Translations under genes and position numbers: made by a program
The notes under the pieces: model-generated
Seen by the model: the letters and a program-made list of their open reading frames with translations, nothing else
What the model was told of the DNA's origin: nothing
The model's database searches: none
Part shown: positions 44,686 to 56,518 of the stretch, piece by piece
Layout of the letters: each line of letters starts with the position of its first letter
Position numbering within the stretch: the stretch's first letter is position 1
NCBI RefSeq assembly: GCF_014066305.1
Contig: NW_023501057.1
Span: forward strand, 496,001 to 560,000
Length of the DNA stretch: 64,000 nt
Source of the DNA: Letharia columbiana
Taxonomy: Eukaryota; Ascomycota; Lecanoromycetes; Lecanorales; Parmeliaceae
Direction: 5' to 3'

Positions 44686-47600
44686 TCAGCATTCTGGAAA
44701 ATTGTCGTCTTCCCCGTCTCCTTCCTCGTCCTCGTCCTCATCTTCTCCGTCTTGATCGTCCTCATCCTCATCTTCCTTCTCCCCTCCTTCTAAACCATAG
44801 TCATCCTGGAAGAAATCCAGTGGCTTGACCTCAGCCTCAAATCCAATCCCTCTAAAACCCTGGACGATTTCCTTTTCCATGATCGGGGCGCAAGTGACGA
44901 CTAAATTAGAGGTCCTGCCTTCAAAAATGGGGAGCAGAACATTCCTCATCAAGTCTCTGAAGTCCTCACTAGTTACGTTCCTGACACGTTCTAGTATGAT
45001 GGTTGGCCAGTCCTTAGGCAATCCTCTCATGACTTGCCGTACAAAGCTAATCTCAGCTGCACTTGCCATGGTTGCCTCTGCATTAGCGAAGCCCAGCACA
45101 ACTGAGCTGACGGCGCTTTCCAGATCGAGAGGATCTATTACTCTCTCGCCAAGGGCGAACGATCGCATGACCTCCTTGATGGCAACGAACGCTACAAAGG
45201 CGTTGGGAGAACGGGAGATGTCTAACGATACTTGGCCAGAGCCAACGTGGTGGCGGAAGCTGACGGTGTATGCAAGACCCCTACCACGAGCGGCTGCTGA
45301 CACTGGTCCTTCGATGTTGTTGAGATAGGCAGTCGCAACCATGAGTGCTGGCACGAGATGGTCGTCGTAAGAGGACGGGCCTTTGCCAACCGCGATCGCA
45401 AATGACGAATCAAGCGATGGCATTGGGATGACATATGCCGAATTACCTGGGCTTTTGCCCTGTTCACTGAGTCTTGAGAGGCGAGTGTCTAGGGGTTTGA
45501 GAGATTTGCCGTTGTCAAGTTTTGTGGTAAGAGTATTCCACGAGGCGACCGGGTGAGGGAGCTTCTCTACGTTGCCAACGACAAGAATACGCCAATTGTC
45601 TGGCTGGCAGAGTGCAGAGTTGATGTCTTTGAGTTGGTTGATGATGGCCTCGGGGTCCTTTTTGAGGAGATTTTTGACGCGTTTGAGGTAAACAGCACCC
45701 ACAAGTGTATTACACGCCCTGGTGATAGACGAAGGTGCGGTGCCAACCATTAATTCAGCAGCTAATCTCATATCGTCCCCATCTCGCTTTTCATCCGGTA
45801 TGTCTGCCAGGAGCCTTGATGTTATGGATTTGACTCTGTCGAGATCAAAAATAGAGGAATACATCAACTCTCTCAGCCAATGGATAGCCGTTTGATATTT
45901 TTCGACCTCGACCTGCATTCTGATTGTGACGACTTCAGGATTGCCAATAGGCTGACCTGAGTCGACAGCATAGCCTACAGTGTCCCTTTCCAGCTCCATG
46001 ATGACTTGTTCAAAGCCGATTGTCTTCCCGTCGCGCAGCATCGGTGTGCTAAAAAATCCCTCCATGTAGATGGTCAGTAGCGGTCTGAGGGAGACCGGAA
46101 TCGCTTCAGTACCCAGCACAAGCGTCAAGTAAACAAAATTTGACTGCACATGTTCGAAATGTAAGAAAACGGGCAGATCGCTGTCCCTGTCAATAACTTG
46201 CTGTGCTGGATTTTGGAGGGAGCCCATCTTTCGGGCCGCACCAGCTCGTGCAGTTGTCGTATTGATAAAGTGGATTGATGATGTATTTGGAACCTCAAAC
46301 TGCTCGAGAACTTCTTTGGGGACCTCTTTATCATTCTCCGCCTTTGCGGCTGCAAGCCTTGCCGACAAGTCCTCAAGTCCTTCGACTCCCAGTCGCTCCT
46401 TTCGTGCCGCAATGCGAGCCTTTTCTCTGGACTCGATCTTATCAGGCAGAGCAGCCGAGGGTTTACCAATTACACTGATATGATGGGCTTCTGACATCCA
46501 GACCCTCAGCCAGTGTCTCCATTGGGAGTCTTCCCAAGTCTCCAAAGTATCGTACTCTCCCAAATTTTCGAGATCAGCCTTTAATGTTGATCCGTCACGT
46601 TTGCCGAACAGAAAGTCCTTGACAATTGGTTCAGTGAAGAATCCTCCTGAGCTCTCGGCGTAGAATTTCACTTGACGCTTTTCGCGCCGAATGCAGTCTT
46701 TCATGTACTCGAGATCAATTGGCTTCGCAGCGGTCTCCCTAAGAAGCTCATGAAACCTAGCTTCGACTTGCTCCAATTCTTCTGTAGCAACGCCAGTCAA
46801 GGTAAATTGAATGACTGTCTTGGGTCGATATTCACATTCGTAGAACACCCCACTAGCAATTTGCTCCTTCTCTACAAGCGTGTTGTCCAGGACTGAGGCA
46901 GATGAGCCGGCAAGATACCTAAGGAGAACATTCATGGCACCGCCTACAGAGTCATTATCAGCTACATTGACACGCGTATTGAACGAAGGCCGAACACTAA
47001 CAAAGAAGGTTATCCGCCAAGTCAGGTCCGAAAAAGTTCATGAGTATTTCGCCTGAAGACTCGTCTGCTTCGGGGAATTCAACGTATTCGACGGTTGATT
47101 TTTCCAGCGGCAGCGTCTGCTTGGATTCTAACCAAGGCCGGCTAAAAGGTGCGCCAGGTTTGGGTATATCTTCCAATATGGTACCCTCAAAATGTTCCAG
47201 AACGTCCAACAGGTTCACATGATCGACGGCGCCCACAATGACCAAACACAAGTTCTTCGGCTGGTACATATCATGTTGAAACTCGCGGATCCGGTGTGCA
47301 CTTAATGCCCGCAGAGATTCCATCATTCCAAAAGTTTCATACCTGAAGCCTACCCCCTCAGGATACAATAGTCGTTTGGACTTTCTCCACATGAGCCCGC
47401 CTTTCTGATTTTCTTCCGCCTGCATCTCGGAGTACACTACACCAGCGTCATTTCCAGAGCCATCCACATGATGTATCTCTGTATAACAGCTGGCATCTGT
47501 TAATGTGGGCGCAACGATATGTTCCAAATAAACTGGAAGTATCTGCGCAAATCCTTCCCAGCCAGCAGTGCTTAGTTCGTAGGCAGTGTGATCGGTCGCT

Positions 47601-47911
47601 GTGTATGCATTGGTATAGGAATACGCTCTTGTGGCAAGCTTGTCCAGCATTCCTTTGTACTGATAGCTCTTAGACCCCATGAAACATAGATGCTCGAGAG
47701 TATGAGGTGCCCCTGAATCGTCATGAATCTCTGTTGCAAGAGTGAAAAGACCGTCAACTTTGGGACCCTCTTTATCAACTATCACAATCCTCATTCCCGT
47801 TCTTGTAGACTCATACTGCGTTATAGTAGTAGGCGAATACTCCGTGCTGAATTTCTGAATCTCTTTGAAGTGCGTTGCGTTTGCTTTGTGAGGCGTAGAC
47901 GTTGTTGACAT
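44686..47911 (-). CDS. M16-family zinc metalloprotease (yeast YOL098C-like)
   Basis: Two exons: 47911-47002 and 46943-44686 (intron of 58 nt), giving 1055 residues. The inverted zinc motif HTLEH at residues 70-74 and the following FMGSKSY define an insulinase/pitrilysin-type (M16) protease. The two halves joined by the intron (GPDLADNLL to GAMNVLLRYLAGS) match the long single-chain M16 subfamily rather than processing peptidase. The end is a strikingly acidic Glu/Asp tail of ~30 residues. The start at 47911 (MSTTSTPHKA) fits cytosolic homologues. An in-frame ATG at 48064 would add 51 residues with a transmembrane helix, but a possible 52-nt leader intron (48049-47998) overlaps that helix. The function in yeast is poorly defined, so the substrate is unknown. 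Confidence 0.85.
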
Positions 47912-48591
47912 GATGATTTGCAGTGTTTTGGCTGTCTCTGAGGAGATGCTTGTATGGCTCGGAGAATATCGACCATGTATCAAAGCATACCAGACTGCTA
48001 GAAGACCAAGCAAAATTGATAGGACTGTTGAGCAATATGTTACGCTTACGAGAACTGTACGCATAACATGATGCTCCGAAAATATTCTCAAGGGATTTGA
48101 CCGAGGTGAAAAGGAAAGTTTACTTCGTAAAGCTTTCAAGGTGCTAGACCAAATGAAAATACAACGAAGCTGCTGCCAACAGGGGTAGCTACAAACAGAT
48201 AGGTAAGCGATTCCTTTTGCTCAGAACCGTAAAAATATTGCTAGATTCAAGCAGGTCAGCTCTCCTATCCACATATTGAAACAGGGTTATGAACCTTTAT
48301 GAATTGAGAAAAAGACACTGGATATAAGGATGACAGAATTAAATCATGGAATGAACGCTTTGTGAAGAGAAGTACGGCCGGGAGGATTCAGCAAAAATAT
48401 GGTTGTTGCAGGCTGATCCAAACTATCTGTGCTTTCTATGGAAAAGTTGCCAAAGGAATGGTATGGAGGGTGCACCAGGAGGGAAGAAATGTCAAGATCA
48501 AACTTAACACACAGGATCTCAGCCCTACCACCGAGGCGTAACTTCGGCTTTACGACTTCCATGCGCCGTGATCACTGCTTCGACCATCTCC
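47912..48591. promoter_or_regulatory. divergent promoter, M16 protease / ZW10-type tether
   Basis: 680 bp between start codons. It includes the optional N-terminal extension of the protease (ATG at 48064). No named element. Confidence 0.4.
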
Positions 48592-51306
48592 ATGCCGTCG
48601 CGTATCACGCCTCAGCAGTATGGCCTGGCCGTGCTTGAACATGTGCAGACCGGCGCGTATCCCGAGTCTGAGGAGGTCGTGTCAGCGGATTTCCCTCCAT
48701 CAGCGTTACCCGAAGTTTCGAAGCTCATAGAGCAAGCACGAGAAGATGTCAAGGTTTGGATTCACGGCTCGTTTACTAGCATTTGAGGATGATTGATAAC
48801 CCTGGTCACAGGTCAGTATCAGGAAAGCCAGCCGGGACAGCGCCCCGGATATCGAAGGCTGGATTTCCCAAGCAAAGCAGCTACGTGTCGACATAGAGAA
48901 ATCCCAGGAGATAGCCCGAGAGATTGTGGAACAAGCCCGGCAGGCTGAACTTTTGGAGGAGCAGGTCAACGATGCTACCAGCAAGGTAGCATTATTGAAT
49001 GGCGAGGTGGCCTTCAACAAGAGCTTGGCGGCGACGTTGGAGGCTCTACAGGCAACAAAAAGGACTTTGGATCTTGTCCAAAGAGCTATACTGGCTGGCC
49101 AACTACTGTCAGCCGTGGACCTTTCGAGACAGGTGGAAGGGGAACTCGACTCAATCCCTGTGCCTCAAAGCGCCAGAGTAGCTGGCGTCGTTGGTGCCAA
49201 GGCTGCCGATCTACGAAATGATGTGGTTGAGAGGTTGATAGAGTCTTGGAAGGCATACATTTGCGTTGATTCAATTAGATCTTCAATCAAGATCTCACGT
49301 AGCCTTAATGGTAGGTCTCCTGCGTTTTCTCCTTCTGACCCTGGGCTCACTAATTTCCAGACTCTTCTACAGTGGATATTCAAACGTTGGTAGCCGCAAT
49401 GACCAAGCTACAAGTATTCGACAACGTACTACTTCCGTTTTGCAGAGACTTCGAAATGCTTGTAGTAGCACCTCGTCTGCAGGTGGGAGCCGACGGTGAA
49501 GTCGGCTTCTTGGAGATTGACGGTGACGAGGTTAGCGTGTCTGGGCAATCGTCAGACTTGAGCGCTGAAGCTCTATTCTTGGACCTCGATTCAATTATTG
49601 CTTTCTTGCGCACAAGACTACCGTCTTCCGTGGTTGAACCCCTGGCTCAACATTTGATGCCACGTCTGATCTCAAGGTTGATCTCAACGTGGCTCGCCTC
49701 AGCGGTACCGGAAGACCTGGACGGAATGGATGATTTTCAAGAGACAATGTCCTTGGTCCAGAATTTCGGCAACTCTTTGGACTCATACAAATGGCCGGGC
49801 AAACGTGACTTGGGTGACTGGACTAGGAGCATACCCAATGTGTGGCTTCGAAAGCGTCAAGAGACTTCACTCAAGAAGATCCGAAATTTGCTTTCCCATG
49901 GGATTAGAACAATCGAGACGGTCGAGCGTGTGGAGACGCAAGTGCTCTCACGGCACGACCAAGTTTTCGCAAGCAACAGTGGTGGCGATGATTGGAATGC
50001 TGGATGGTCTGATGAAGAGTCTGGGTCACCCACCAAAATGCACGCACCCAGTGTTAGCAACGCAGCAGAAGGTGAGGATGAAGAGGATGTCAGCGCTTGG
50101 GGGCTTGATGACGAGAAAGAGAATGGGACCGGTCAAGGCGACCAAGAAAATTCTGCTGCTGATGTTGATGTTGATGATGAAGATGCATGGGGATGGGGGG
50201 ATGAGAACGAGGGTGAAGGAAGCAAGAAGGCGCCCCAACCCTCGCAACCCAATATCAAAACGACCCAAAGAAACGGACTAGCCAGGGCACCCGAACAGGC
50301 TGCACGCGAAGTAACCCTGAAAGAGAGGTACAATATTACGTCTCTACCTAAGGAGATACTAGAAATGATTACCCAGATTGTCTCAGATGCTGAGAAGCTC
50401 GAAACGTCCGATCTCGCCCACTCGCCCATCGCCTCTGCCGCTCCAGATCTGCTCTCTCTACCAGGTCTGTTGTTAGCCATGTATCGCGCCAGCGCCTCAG
50501 CCAGCTATGCCACTCACTCGAGCGGCAGCATGTTCCTCTATAACGACAGTCTTTGGCTTGCGGAACGCCTTCAGCAGCTCGCTTCTCACCACATAACGCG
50601 GTCAGGAAAGCATATCCAAAGTCGAACGGCGCACAACCTCAACCTTGAAGCTCATGTTCTCGCCCTTGAAAGCTACGGTAAACGTGCGTACGCCAAAGAG
50701 ATGGAATCTCAGCGCACCATCATCACCGACCTGCTCGACGGCGCCCAAGGCTTCGTCCACTGCACCGAACATCCCTTCAATCAGGAGTGCGACATTGCCA
50801 TAGCTTCCACTGTCGACCGTCTCCGCGGCTTGCACAAGCAATGGAAAGACGTGCTTTCACACTCGGCTTTACTGCAGAGTCTGGGCTCACTGCTATCAAC
50901 CGTCACGAACAAGATGGTAGTCGACATCGAGGACATGTCTGACATATCGGAGCCTGAATCTCAACAACTGGCTGGCTACTGCAATCGAATAGCCGCTCTC
51001 GAAGCCCTCTTCCTACCGATCCCCCCGCCACTCACAGATGCAACAGCTGCGGCTCAACCTCACAGCAACGAGCAAGATCCTGTTCCGCTGACGGCGCTTT
51101 ACGCGCCTCACTGGCTCAAGTTCCAGTATCTGGCTAACATCTTGGAGAGCCCCCTGGTGGACATCAAGTATTTATGGACGGAGGGGGAACTCGGACTCGA
51201 ATTTGACACCGAAGAATTGGTCGATCTGGTTGTGGCTTTGTTTGCGGACACCCCGCATCGGAGGGGCGCAGTGGCCGAGATCAGAGGTCGAAGGGGAGTG
51301 AGGTAG
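48592..51306 (+). CDS. zw10: ZW10/Dsl1-type subunit of the ER vesicle-tethering complex
   Basis: Three exons: 48592-48753, 48812-49310 and 49361-51306 (introns of 58 and 50 nt), giving 868 residues. The frame opens upstream through a GTG (48568); the ATG at 48592 is used. The sequence matches fungal proteins annotated as centromere/kinetochore ZW10, which in fungi are the Dsl1 subunit that receives COPI vesicles at the ER. The N-terminal half is long alpha-helical and coiled-coil (residues about 40-220). Residues about 430-505 form an acidic, low-complexity loop with repeated tryptophans (DDWNAGW, VSAWGLDDE, DAWGWGDENEG), resembling the Dsl1 lasso that binds coatomer. The C-terminal helical region ends at 51306. 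It diverges from the M16 protease. Confidence 0.85.
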
Positions 51307-51381
51307 AGAACGATCGAAGGGACGAGAGCTTTTTGGGATGGTACCGAGGAACAAAATTAATATCACATGAAGGGCGGCCGG
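51307..51381. other. short convergent spacer
   Basis: Only 75 bp lie between the ZW10/Dsl1 stop and the stop of the unidentified minus-strand frame at 51382, so the 3' ends must overlap or abut. Confidence 0.4.
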
Positions 51382-51813
51382 CTAAGCTTCCGATCCTAAC
51401 ACAAACGCAATCCTTTCGAATTCTCCAAGCCCCAGTCCCTCAATGCCATACATTGCCTTCCCCTTCCCCCCGCTCCCTCCAACCACCCAAACCCACACAT
51501 CTTTCACAGCATATCCGCACCCCATGCTCCAGCTCCCCTCACCCCACCTCCCCCCCCCCCAACTCCCTCTAACCCCCGACGAGCCGCCCCGCCCCGCCAT
51601 CCTCTCATCCACCACTACATCCCACCACGCACGCGCTTCAAACCCCGTGCCCGTCTCCCCCCCGCCCATCGCCGCAGTCGGCCGTCCCACACGGTGCTTC
51701 GAGCAGTGGCGCCCGGATCGTACCGGCGTCGACGGCGCTCCGACTCCGGCCCTGCTACCGCCGGGTGTCCCATCTACCGAGCAACTCCCGTCCGTGTCTT
51801 TCCGAAGTGGGGT
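51382..51813 (-). CDS. probable C-terminal coding segment of an unidentified protein
   Basis: An open minus-strand frame from about 51813 to a stop at 51382 encodes a Gly-rich block followed by FEARAWWDVVVDERMAG, then WSMGCGYAVKDVWVWVVGGSGG and YGIEGLGLGEFERIAFVLG, which read like a folded C-terminus. The upstream part is unclear: neighbouring frames up to about 52100 are Pro/Arg/Ser-rich and change frame at long homopolymers (G8 at 51855-51862, T8 near 52055). A run of eleven C at 51550-51560 lies inside it. Start, exons and family are not determined. It may belong to the same gene as the secreted protein to its right or be separate. Confidence 0.35.
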   Translation of the reverse strand, partial: TPLRKDTDGSCSVDGTPGGSRAGVGAPSTPVRSGRHCSKHRVGRPTAAMGGGETGTGFEARAWWDVVVDERMAGRGGSSGVRGSWGGGRWGEGSWSMGCGYAVKDVWVWVVGGSGGKGKAMYGIEGLGLGEFERIAFVLGSEA

Positions 51814-52399
51814 GTCGAAATTCGTCGCGCGAGGCGGCTATCTCTGCCAACGCCGGGGGGGGTGTCGTTCGCGTTTGGTGAAGGGTCGACGTTACGTTGT
51901 GGCCGTGGTTGTCGGAGAGGTCGGTACCCGCGCGGTGCGATCCGTCGTGGACTTTGCTCGGGCGGCTTGGGCCTCGGGGTCGGTTCGGCGTTGGCTTGGC
52001 TGTCCCCGTTTGGGCGTATGGCGCTTGGGGAGCATCTGAGATGGCGGGGTTGAGCTTTTTTTTGGTAGCGGCTGGTCGAGAGTTTACGATGGAGTAGCGT
52101 GCATCAGTGGCACGGGGCCTTCTATCGGTGGACGAGGGAGACCTTGGTGGTCGCCTGAGACTGGCAGGATGAGGAAGACTGTAGTTCTGGAGAAGTAGAC
52201 AGGGTCGAAAATATTCAGGTAGGAAGAAAGCAGTGCTAAAACCCTGACAAAGAAGGGTCTTACGCAAACAAGGGCGATCTGAGCGTTGGCTGGACTCATG
52301 TACCAAACACTTTTTACAAAGGGCATATTGAGATGATCGCTTTGGATGACCCGATAGGTTGAGAGTCAAATCGGCGGCATGTGGGGAAGACGGCCTCGA

Positions 52400-53141
52400 C
52401 GCAGGGAGTGCAGGCACCGCATTAGCCACGGCGGAGACGTATCGCACCCACATACCTCCGCTTCCCCTGCACCAACCGCTCACAAGCCCAAACTCAACGG
52501 CTCCTCTCAACTCCAACCCAACCGCGAACAACACCCTCACCCCGGCCCCCACCTGCGCCACCTCGCCCGCTGGAAAAAACGCCGTCAATCCTTCCGTCGC
52601 CATCCGTCCCAACCTCTTTCACCACCGCCGTCACAATCTCCTGACTCAGCGCACCGACGACAGACTGCAGGTTCAGCGTCAGCTGTCCCGCGCGCAGGAG
52701 TATGCGCCGCCGGGGTTGCAGCTCGATGCCAAGGGGAGAGGCGGCGAGGAAGTCGCAGAAGAAGTTCTGCATCCAGATGTTGAGTCTGGTTATTTGGGAC
52801 GTGAGGTGGTCGGAACTGATGATGTAGGTGAATTTGTAGAAGCGGAAGACGTGGGTTGAGGAAGGCTGGGCGCTGAAAGGGATGGTTCCTGGGGGCCGGC
52901 TTGGGACGCGCCGTTTGGAGAGGGTGTGGAATGTTTGCGGTTTCTCGACTAGAGAATTGGCGATGGTAGTGGGAAGATGGAGATGGAAGCCGGGGGTTTG
53001 AAGTAGCTGCTTGACGTTCTGATGGTCGAGGACAGCGCTCTGGGAGGAGAGTGGGTTTGCTGAGCAGGTCTGGATAGTGTATGATAAAAATAGAAGCAGA
53101 CAGACCTGTAACGGCAACAGCAAGCGTAGGGAAGAGCGCAT
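52400..53141 (-). CDS. secreted hypothetical protein, likely frame break
   Basis: The ATG at 53141 opens with a signal peptide (LLLPLQVCLLLFLSYTIQTCSA). A long region follows with PGFHLHLPTTIANSL, FRFYKFTYIISSDHL and LNIWMQNFFCDFLAASPLG. The frame continues to 52494 as a Gly/Arg low-complexity run. However, dropping one base in the six-A run at 52574-52579 continues it as DGVFPAGEVAQVGAGVRVLFAVGLELRG, which looks more like folded protein. A GTATGT donor after the GWCRGSG segment (near 52456) suggests a further intron. The 3' limit is therefore uncertain and the given end is approximate. I do not recognise the family. Confidence 0.45.
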
Positions 53142-53595
53142 CGTTTAAACAACGTTGTTGGAGTTGAGCCAGATAGCAAAATAGAAACCTGAGGCGAGGT
53201 GTTCGAGAGCAAAAACTGGTAAGAATGGATACCGACGAGAAGACGGTAACGACAAAGAAAGATAAATCACAATTGCAGCAATCAATCGATGCATTGACGC
53301 GCATGCTAGGCGTGGTTTTGCGGGTCGATGCGAGCGGGAAAGGGATGCAGCATCTCACAATAATTTCGCGCAAATCTCCATTAACACTGTGTCATGCAGT
53401 CATGGAATGTAACATCTAGTGCATTAAGAGTCCCCTTAAGTGAAGAACCGCGAGTATCGGGAATATCACCATTGCCCTCCAGCAACGCCCATCCGGGGTA
53501 GGCATTTCCCATAGCCGCATCCTTGCCTACTGCACGAATGTTAAGGCCTTCTCAAAAGGGTGATCAACAAACTGTGGCAGAATGGCATCCTAGAA
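53142..53595. other. intergenic, no supported gene
   Basis: About 450 bp. A 64-codon plus frame at 53225 has an ATG but no other support. Confidence 0.4.
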
Positions 53596-54726
53596 TTAGT
53601 CGTTCCGCAATCTCCAAAACGTCGTAATACATTCATCATCCTCTCCGCGGCGCCTCTTACGGCCGCTACTCTCTTGGGAGCTTTCATCCCGTCCCCTCTT
53701 CCGACTCGGCTTCGATTCCGGAGAGCTTGGAAGTGGAGTCGGGTACGCTGTATTCCCGAGGTGTAGCTGTGGCGAGGCATCCCTCACTAAGAAAGCCTCG
53801 TCACGCAGCTGTTCGTGTGAATTCGGGATGGTGATTTGCTTTCCGAGCAGAGGCTGGGCTTCAATTTCAGACACGCTGGCGAGGTATTTTGGGGGCGAGT
53901 TGGTCGATTGGACATGTTGTAAGCTGGCTTGTATGAGCTTTCCAAGGTCCGCAGTCCCAAACTCGTCCTTCTCCTGGGTATTCATTGATTGGTGTAGTAG
54001 ATCTGTGGAAGCGCTTTGTGTTGGAGAAAGCTTGCAGCGGCATGGGGTACCGGCACAATCACAGGGGCACGACGGTCCAGGAGAAGTTGCCGTAACGCGA
54101 AAGTGTTCCGCGAGGCTTTTGGTTGGTGACCGTGGGAACTCTTCGCTGGGCCCGTGAGACATTCCAGTACGAGACGATGGTGCCAACCCTTCGAATTCAT
54201 GAAGCCGACTCAAGAACCTTGGGGGTGACATGGTCTCCCTCAGCCGTTGTAGGCTTGTAGCCAAGTCATGCAGCGTATGCTCTAGTTCAATCTTCTGCCT
54301 CTCTTCGTAACCCTGACGATCGTCCAGGAGGAAGATTCCACTTTCATTGGTGTAATAGAAAGGGGAGGCAGGAGGAGTCCAGCTTCTGCACGAATTCTTA
54401 GGGCCTCCGCATAAGTCGGGGCACTCCTCGCCAGTGAAGGAGCATGGGGAATCAGAGCCATCGTCCCAGCAGTCACTATCGGCGTCGGATGAGATTGGTG
54501 AGGCGGGTCTTGGAGGTGTGATTGTGAGTGTTCGTGGTGACACACGAATAGAGCCGCGAGTTGTTGTCATTATGTCGACCCTATGGTCTCTGTTGAGCAT
54601 AGCGATGTTGCCTGATTCCAGTGGAGGAGTAGACTTGACGGTATCAGGCGTCTTTCCAGGAGCTGTAAGGGCCTGAGCTTGGTAAGGGTAGTTGTATAGA
54701 TGGCTAGTAAGTCGATTATCGTACAT
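53596..54726 (-). CDS. hypothetical nuclear-type protein, Ser/Pro-rich
   Basis: Single open frame of 376 residues from an ATG at 54726. Ser/Thr/Pro-rich and largely disordered. It contains a Cys cluster (CPCDCAGTPCRC, about residue 220) and another small Cys group (CSFTGEECPDLCGG, about residue 95). A helical stretch sits between them (RQKIELEHTLHDLATSLQRLRE). The C-terminus has basic runs (SRKRGRDES, GRKRRRGED) like a bipartite nuclear localisation signal. There is no recognised domain. The gene has a long purine-rich upstream region. It may be a fast-evolving regulator, but that is a guess. Confidence 0.6.
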   Translation of the reverse strand: MYDNRLTSHLYNYPYQAQALTAPGKTPDTVKSTPPLESGNIAMLNRDHRVDIMTTTRGSIRVSPRTLTITPPRPASPISSDADSDCWDDGSDSPCSFTGEECPDLCGGPKNSCRSWTPPASPFYYTNESGIFLLDDRQGYEERQKIELEHTLHDLATSLQRLRETMSPPRFLSRLHEFEGLAPSSRTGMSHGPSEEFPRSPTKSLAEHFRVTATSPGPSCPCDCAGTPCRCKLSPTQSASTDLLHQSMNTQEKDEFGTADLGKLIQASLQHVQSTNSPPKYLASVSEIEAQPLLGKQITIPNSHEQLRDEAFLVRDASPQLHLGNTAYPTPLPSSPESKPSRKRGRDESSQESSGRKRRRGEDDECITTFWRLRND

Positions 54727-56029
54727 TTCGTGATCGGCCAGTGGCGACGGGTGCTATGGCCTATCATTCGACAAGGCTTACGTATAAGGCTGGCGTGAAG
54801 GTGACTCAAGGCTCGAGGAAGCTATGGTTCGGATAGGTGAAGGAGAAGGAGAGGAGTTGGGAGCAAGAAGAAGAAGAAGAAGAAGTAGTAGTGAATGAGA
54901 GACTGAATTGAAGGATGCATGAAGATGATGATAGAAGTACAAAAGATGGAGGAAGGCAAACAGCTGATGGTAAGCGCCAGAAAAGGAATGCAATGTAAAG
55001 GCGTGGCATGGTTTGGTTCAGTACCTTATGATTTGGTTTGATCCCCCTCGTCCGTTGAGACTACTCTACTCCTGAACGAGCTGACGAAACGGGGCTGTGT
55101 TGAGGTTGTACAATATACAAAGCACTAAGAAAGGCTAGCAAATGTTTCAAAGAGAAGGGACAAACACATTTTCTGACTCTCGCATATAACAGGTTGGGCT
55201 ATGATTACTATACCGGCCAGGAGAGACTGACTTTTGAACATTTTGAAGCGACTAGTTGCGAATATGAACTTTGTGTGATGCTATAAGATTTTGAAAGAGG
55301 AAGAGGTAAATGAGGATGAGGATGAGGATGGGGGTTGTCTACGAATGGCGGTACTGTAGAGTACTGTCAGATCATGCCTAATTTCCACCTGCAGCTGCAG
55401 AAATGCAGGGAGCCATCACCCGGCAAAGCACATGGTGACAGTGAAAAGCCCAGTGTCTCATGCAGCCCTCGTGCATCATTTATTTAATTGTGCGCAATCC
55501 ACGTTCAAATTTTATGATGAAGTGATGACAATAATGAGGATGCGTTGGTGGTTTTTTTAACTTCCTTTTTGTTGTTTGCCCCCCCCTGCTGCTGATCATA
55601 CTCTACCTTAGGGACCTACGTCTAGGTCGTCTCAGGCCCAGTCCAGTTGCACTAAGGAAGGGATTGATTTGTCTACCGCGCACCACACCATCAACGCTCT
55701 TGCATCCACACTGCGGAATACGTGATGCATGGTGGACAAGCCAGAAAGAGGACTGCAATTTCTTTCTCATTTTTGACCTATTCATGTATCAAAAGCCATC
55801 ACACCTTTGGCCCCCCAGCTTACAATTCGCAAGCAGTTGCCCATTCATCCTAGCATCAGCCAATACAAGCAAGCCTGAAAAACATACGAGTCCACTCGTC
55901 GAACGCCTGGTACCTGATCCATGCTAATCCATACCAATCCGTAACATTGTGCATCTTCTCGCTTAAGCCATCATCAAGCTCCCGATGTTCCCACGTCTTC
56001 ACTCCTGACTCAATGCCCTCTCTCCCCTC
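54727..56029. other. intergenic, long leader/promoter with microsatellites
   Basis: About 1.3 kb. Contains a GAA/AGA tract at about 54870-54890, a GATGAG-type tract near 55313-55330 and a CTGCAGCTGCAG palindrome near 55390. No gene is supported. Confidence 0.45.
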
Positions 56030-56518
56030 TCATTTCCCACTGCCTTTAGTCCAATTCTGCCACATGCCGCCGAGGAACCCGGGTGCCTTGTTCTGCTCCG
56101 CGAAACTCGCCTTGCGGGCTGCAGCTGATGCGTCCTGCGAGTTACGCTTTTGGCTGTTGAGGCCTGCGAATTTGGTCACGGAGGACTGTGGTGCGTACAG
56201 ATGTCAGCATTGCTATCTGATTTCTTAGAGGCCTTGTGAATGATCATTGAAAGTAACCAAGGGCGGAGTAGAGTTGCATGGGTAGTCGAGGTCGATATTG
56301 AGGATGGGACTCCTGGGGTAAGGAGCGAGGAAGATTGACGGGGAAGTGGAACAAGAGAGCCGAGACGAAAAAAAGATTAGACGACTCACGCGTCTACGTT
56401 CAGCAGTACTAACACTACCAGCGTCACTGCCAGCATCACCGCTTTTACGCTTTGTGAATCCACCGACACTGCTGCCGATGTTGTTGCTGAAGACGCCCTT
56501 GTTGCCGGAGTTCGACAT
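56030..56518 (-). CDS. small conserved-looking fungal protein of unknown function
   Basis: Two exons: 56518-56390 and 56185-56030, with a 203-nt intron in phase 0, giving 94 residues. The N-terminal part is Gly/Ser-rich (MSNSGNKGVFSNNIGSSVGG) with a TKRKSGDAGSD segment. The second exon reads SSVTKFAGLNSQKRNSQDASAAARKAS and ends GFLGGMWQNWTKGSGK. The exon join is supported by consensus GTGAGT/CACAG sites and by both exons having the same Ser/Ala/Lys style. I recall similar short proteins in filamentous ascomycetes, but no function. An eleven-G run at 56644-56654 lies upstream. Confidence 0.6.

Noticed and set aside
51443..52053. Plus-strand Pro/Arg-rich frames up to 198 codons
   Set aside because: Low-complexity shadows of the minus-strand Gly/Trp-rich coding segment.
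51755..52612. 285-codon minus frame taken as one protein
   Set aside because: It starts out of frame with the signal-peptide exon and runs through a probable intron. Only its first ~80 residues look protein-like.
53225..53419. 64-codon plus frame MDTDEKTVTTKK
   Set aside because: Short, unsupported by splice sites or family, and in the promoter of the divergent secreted gene.
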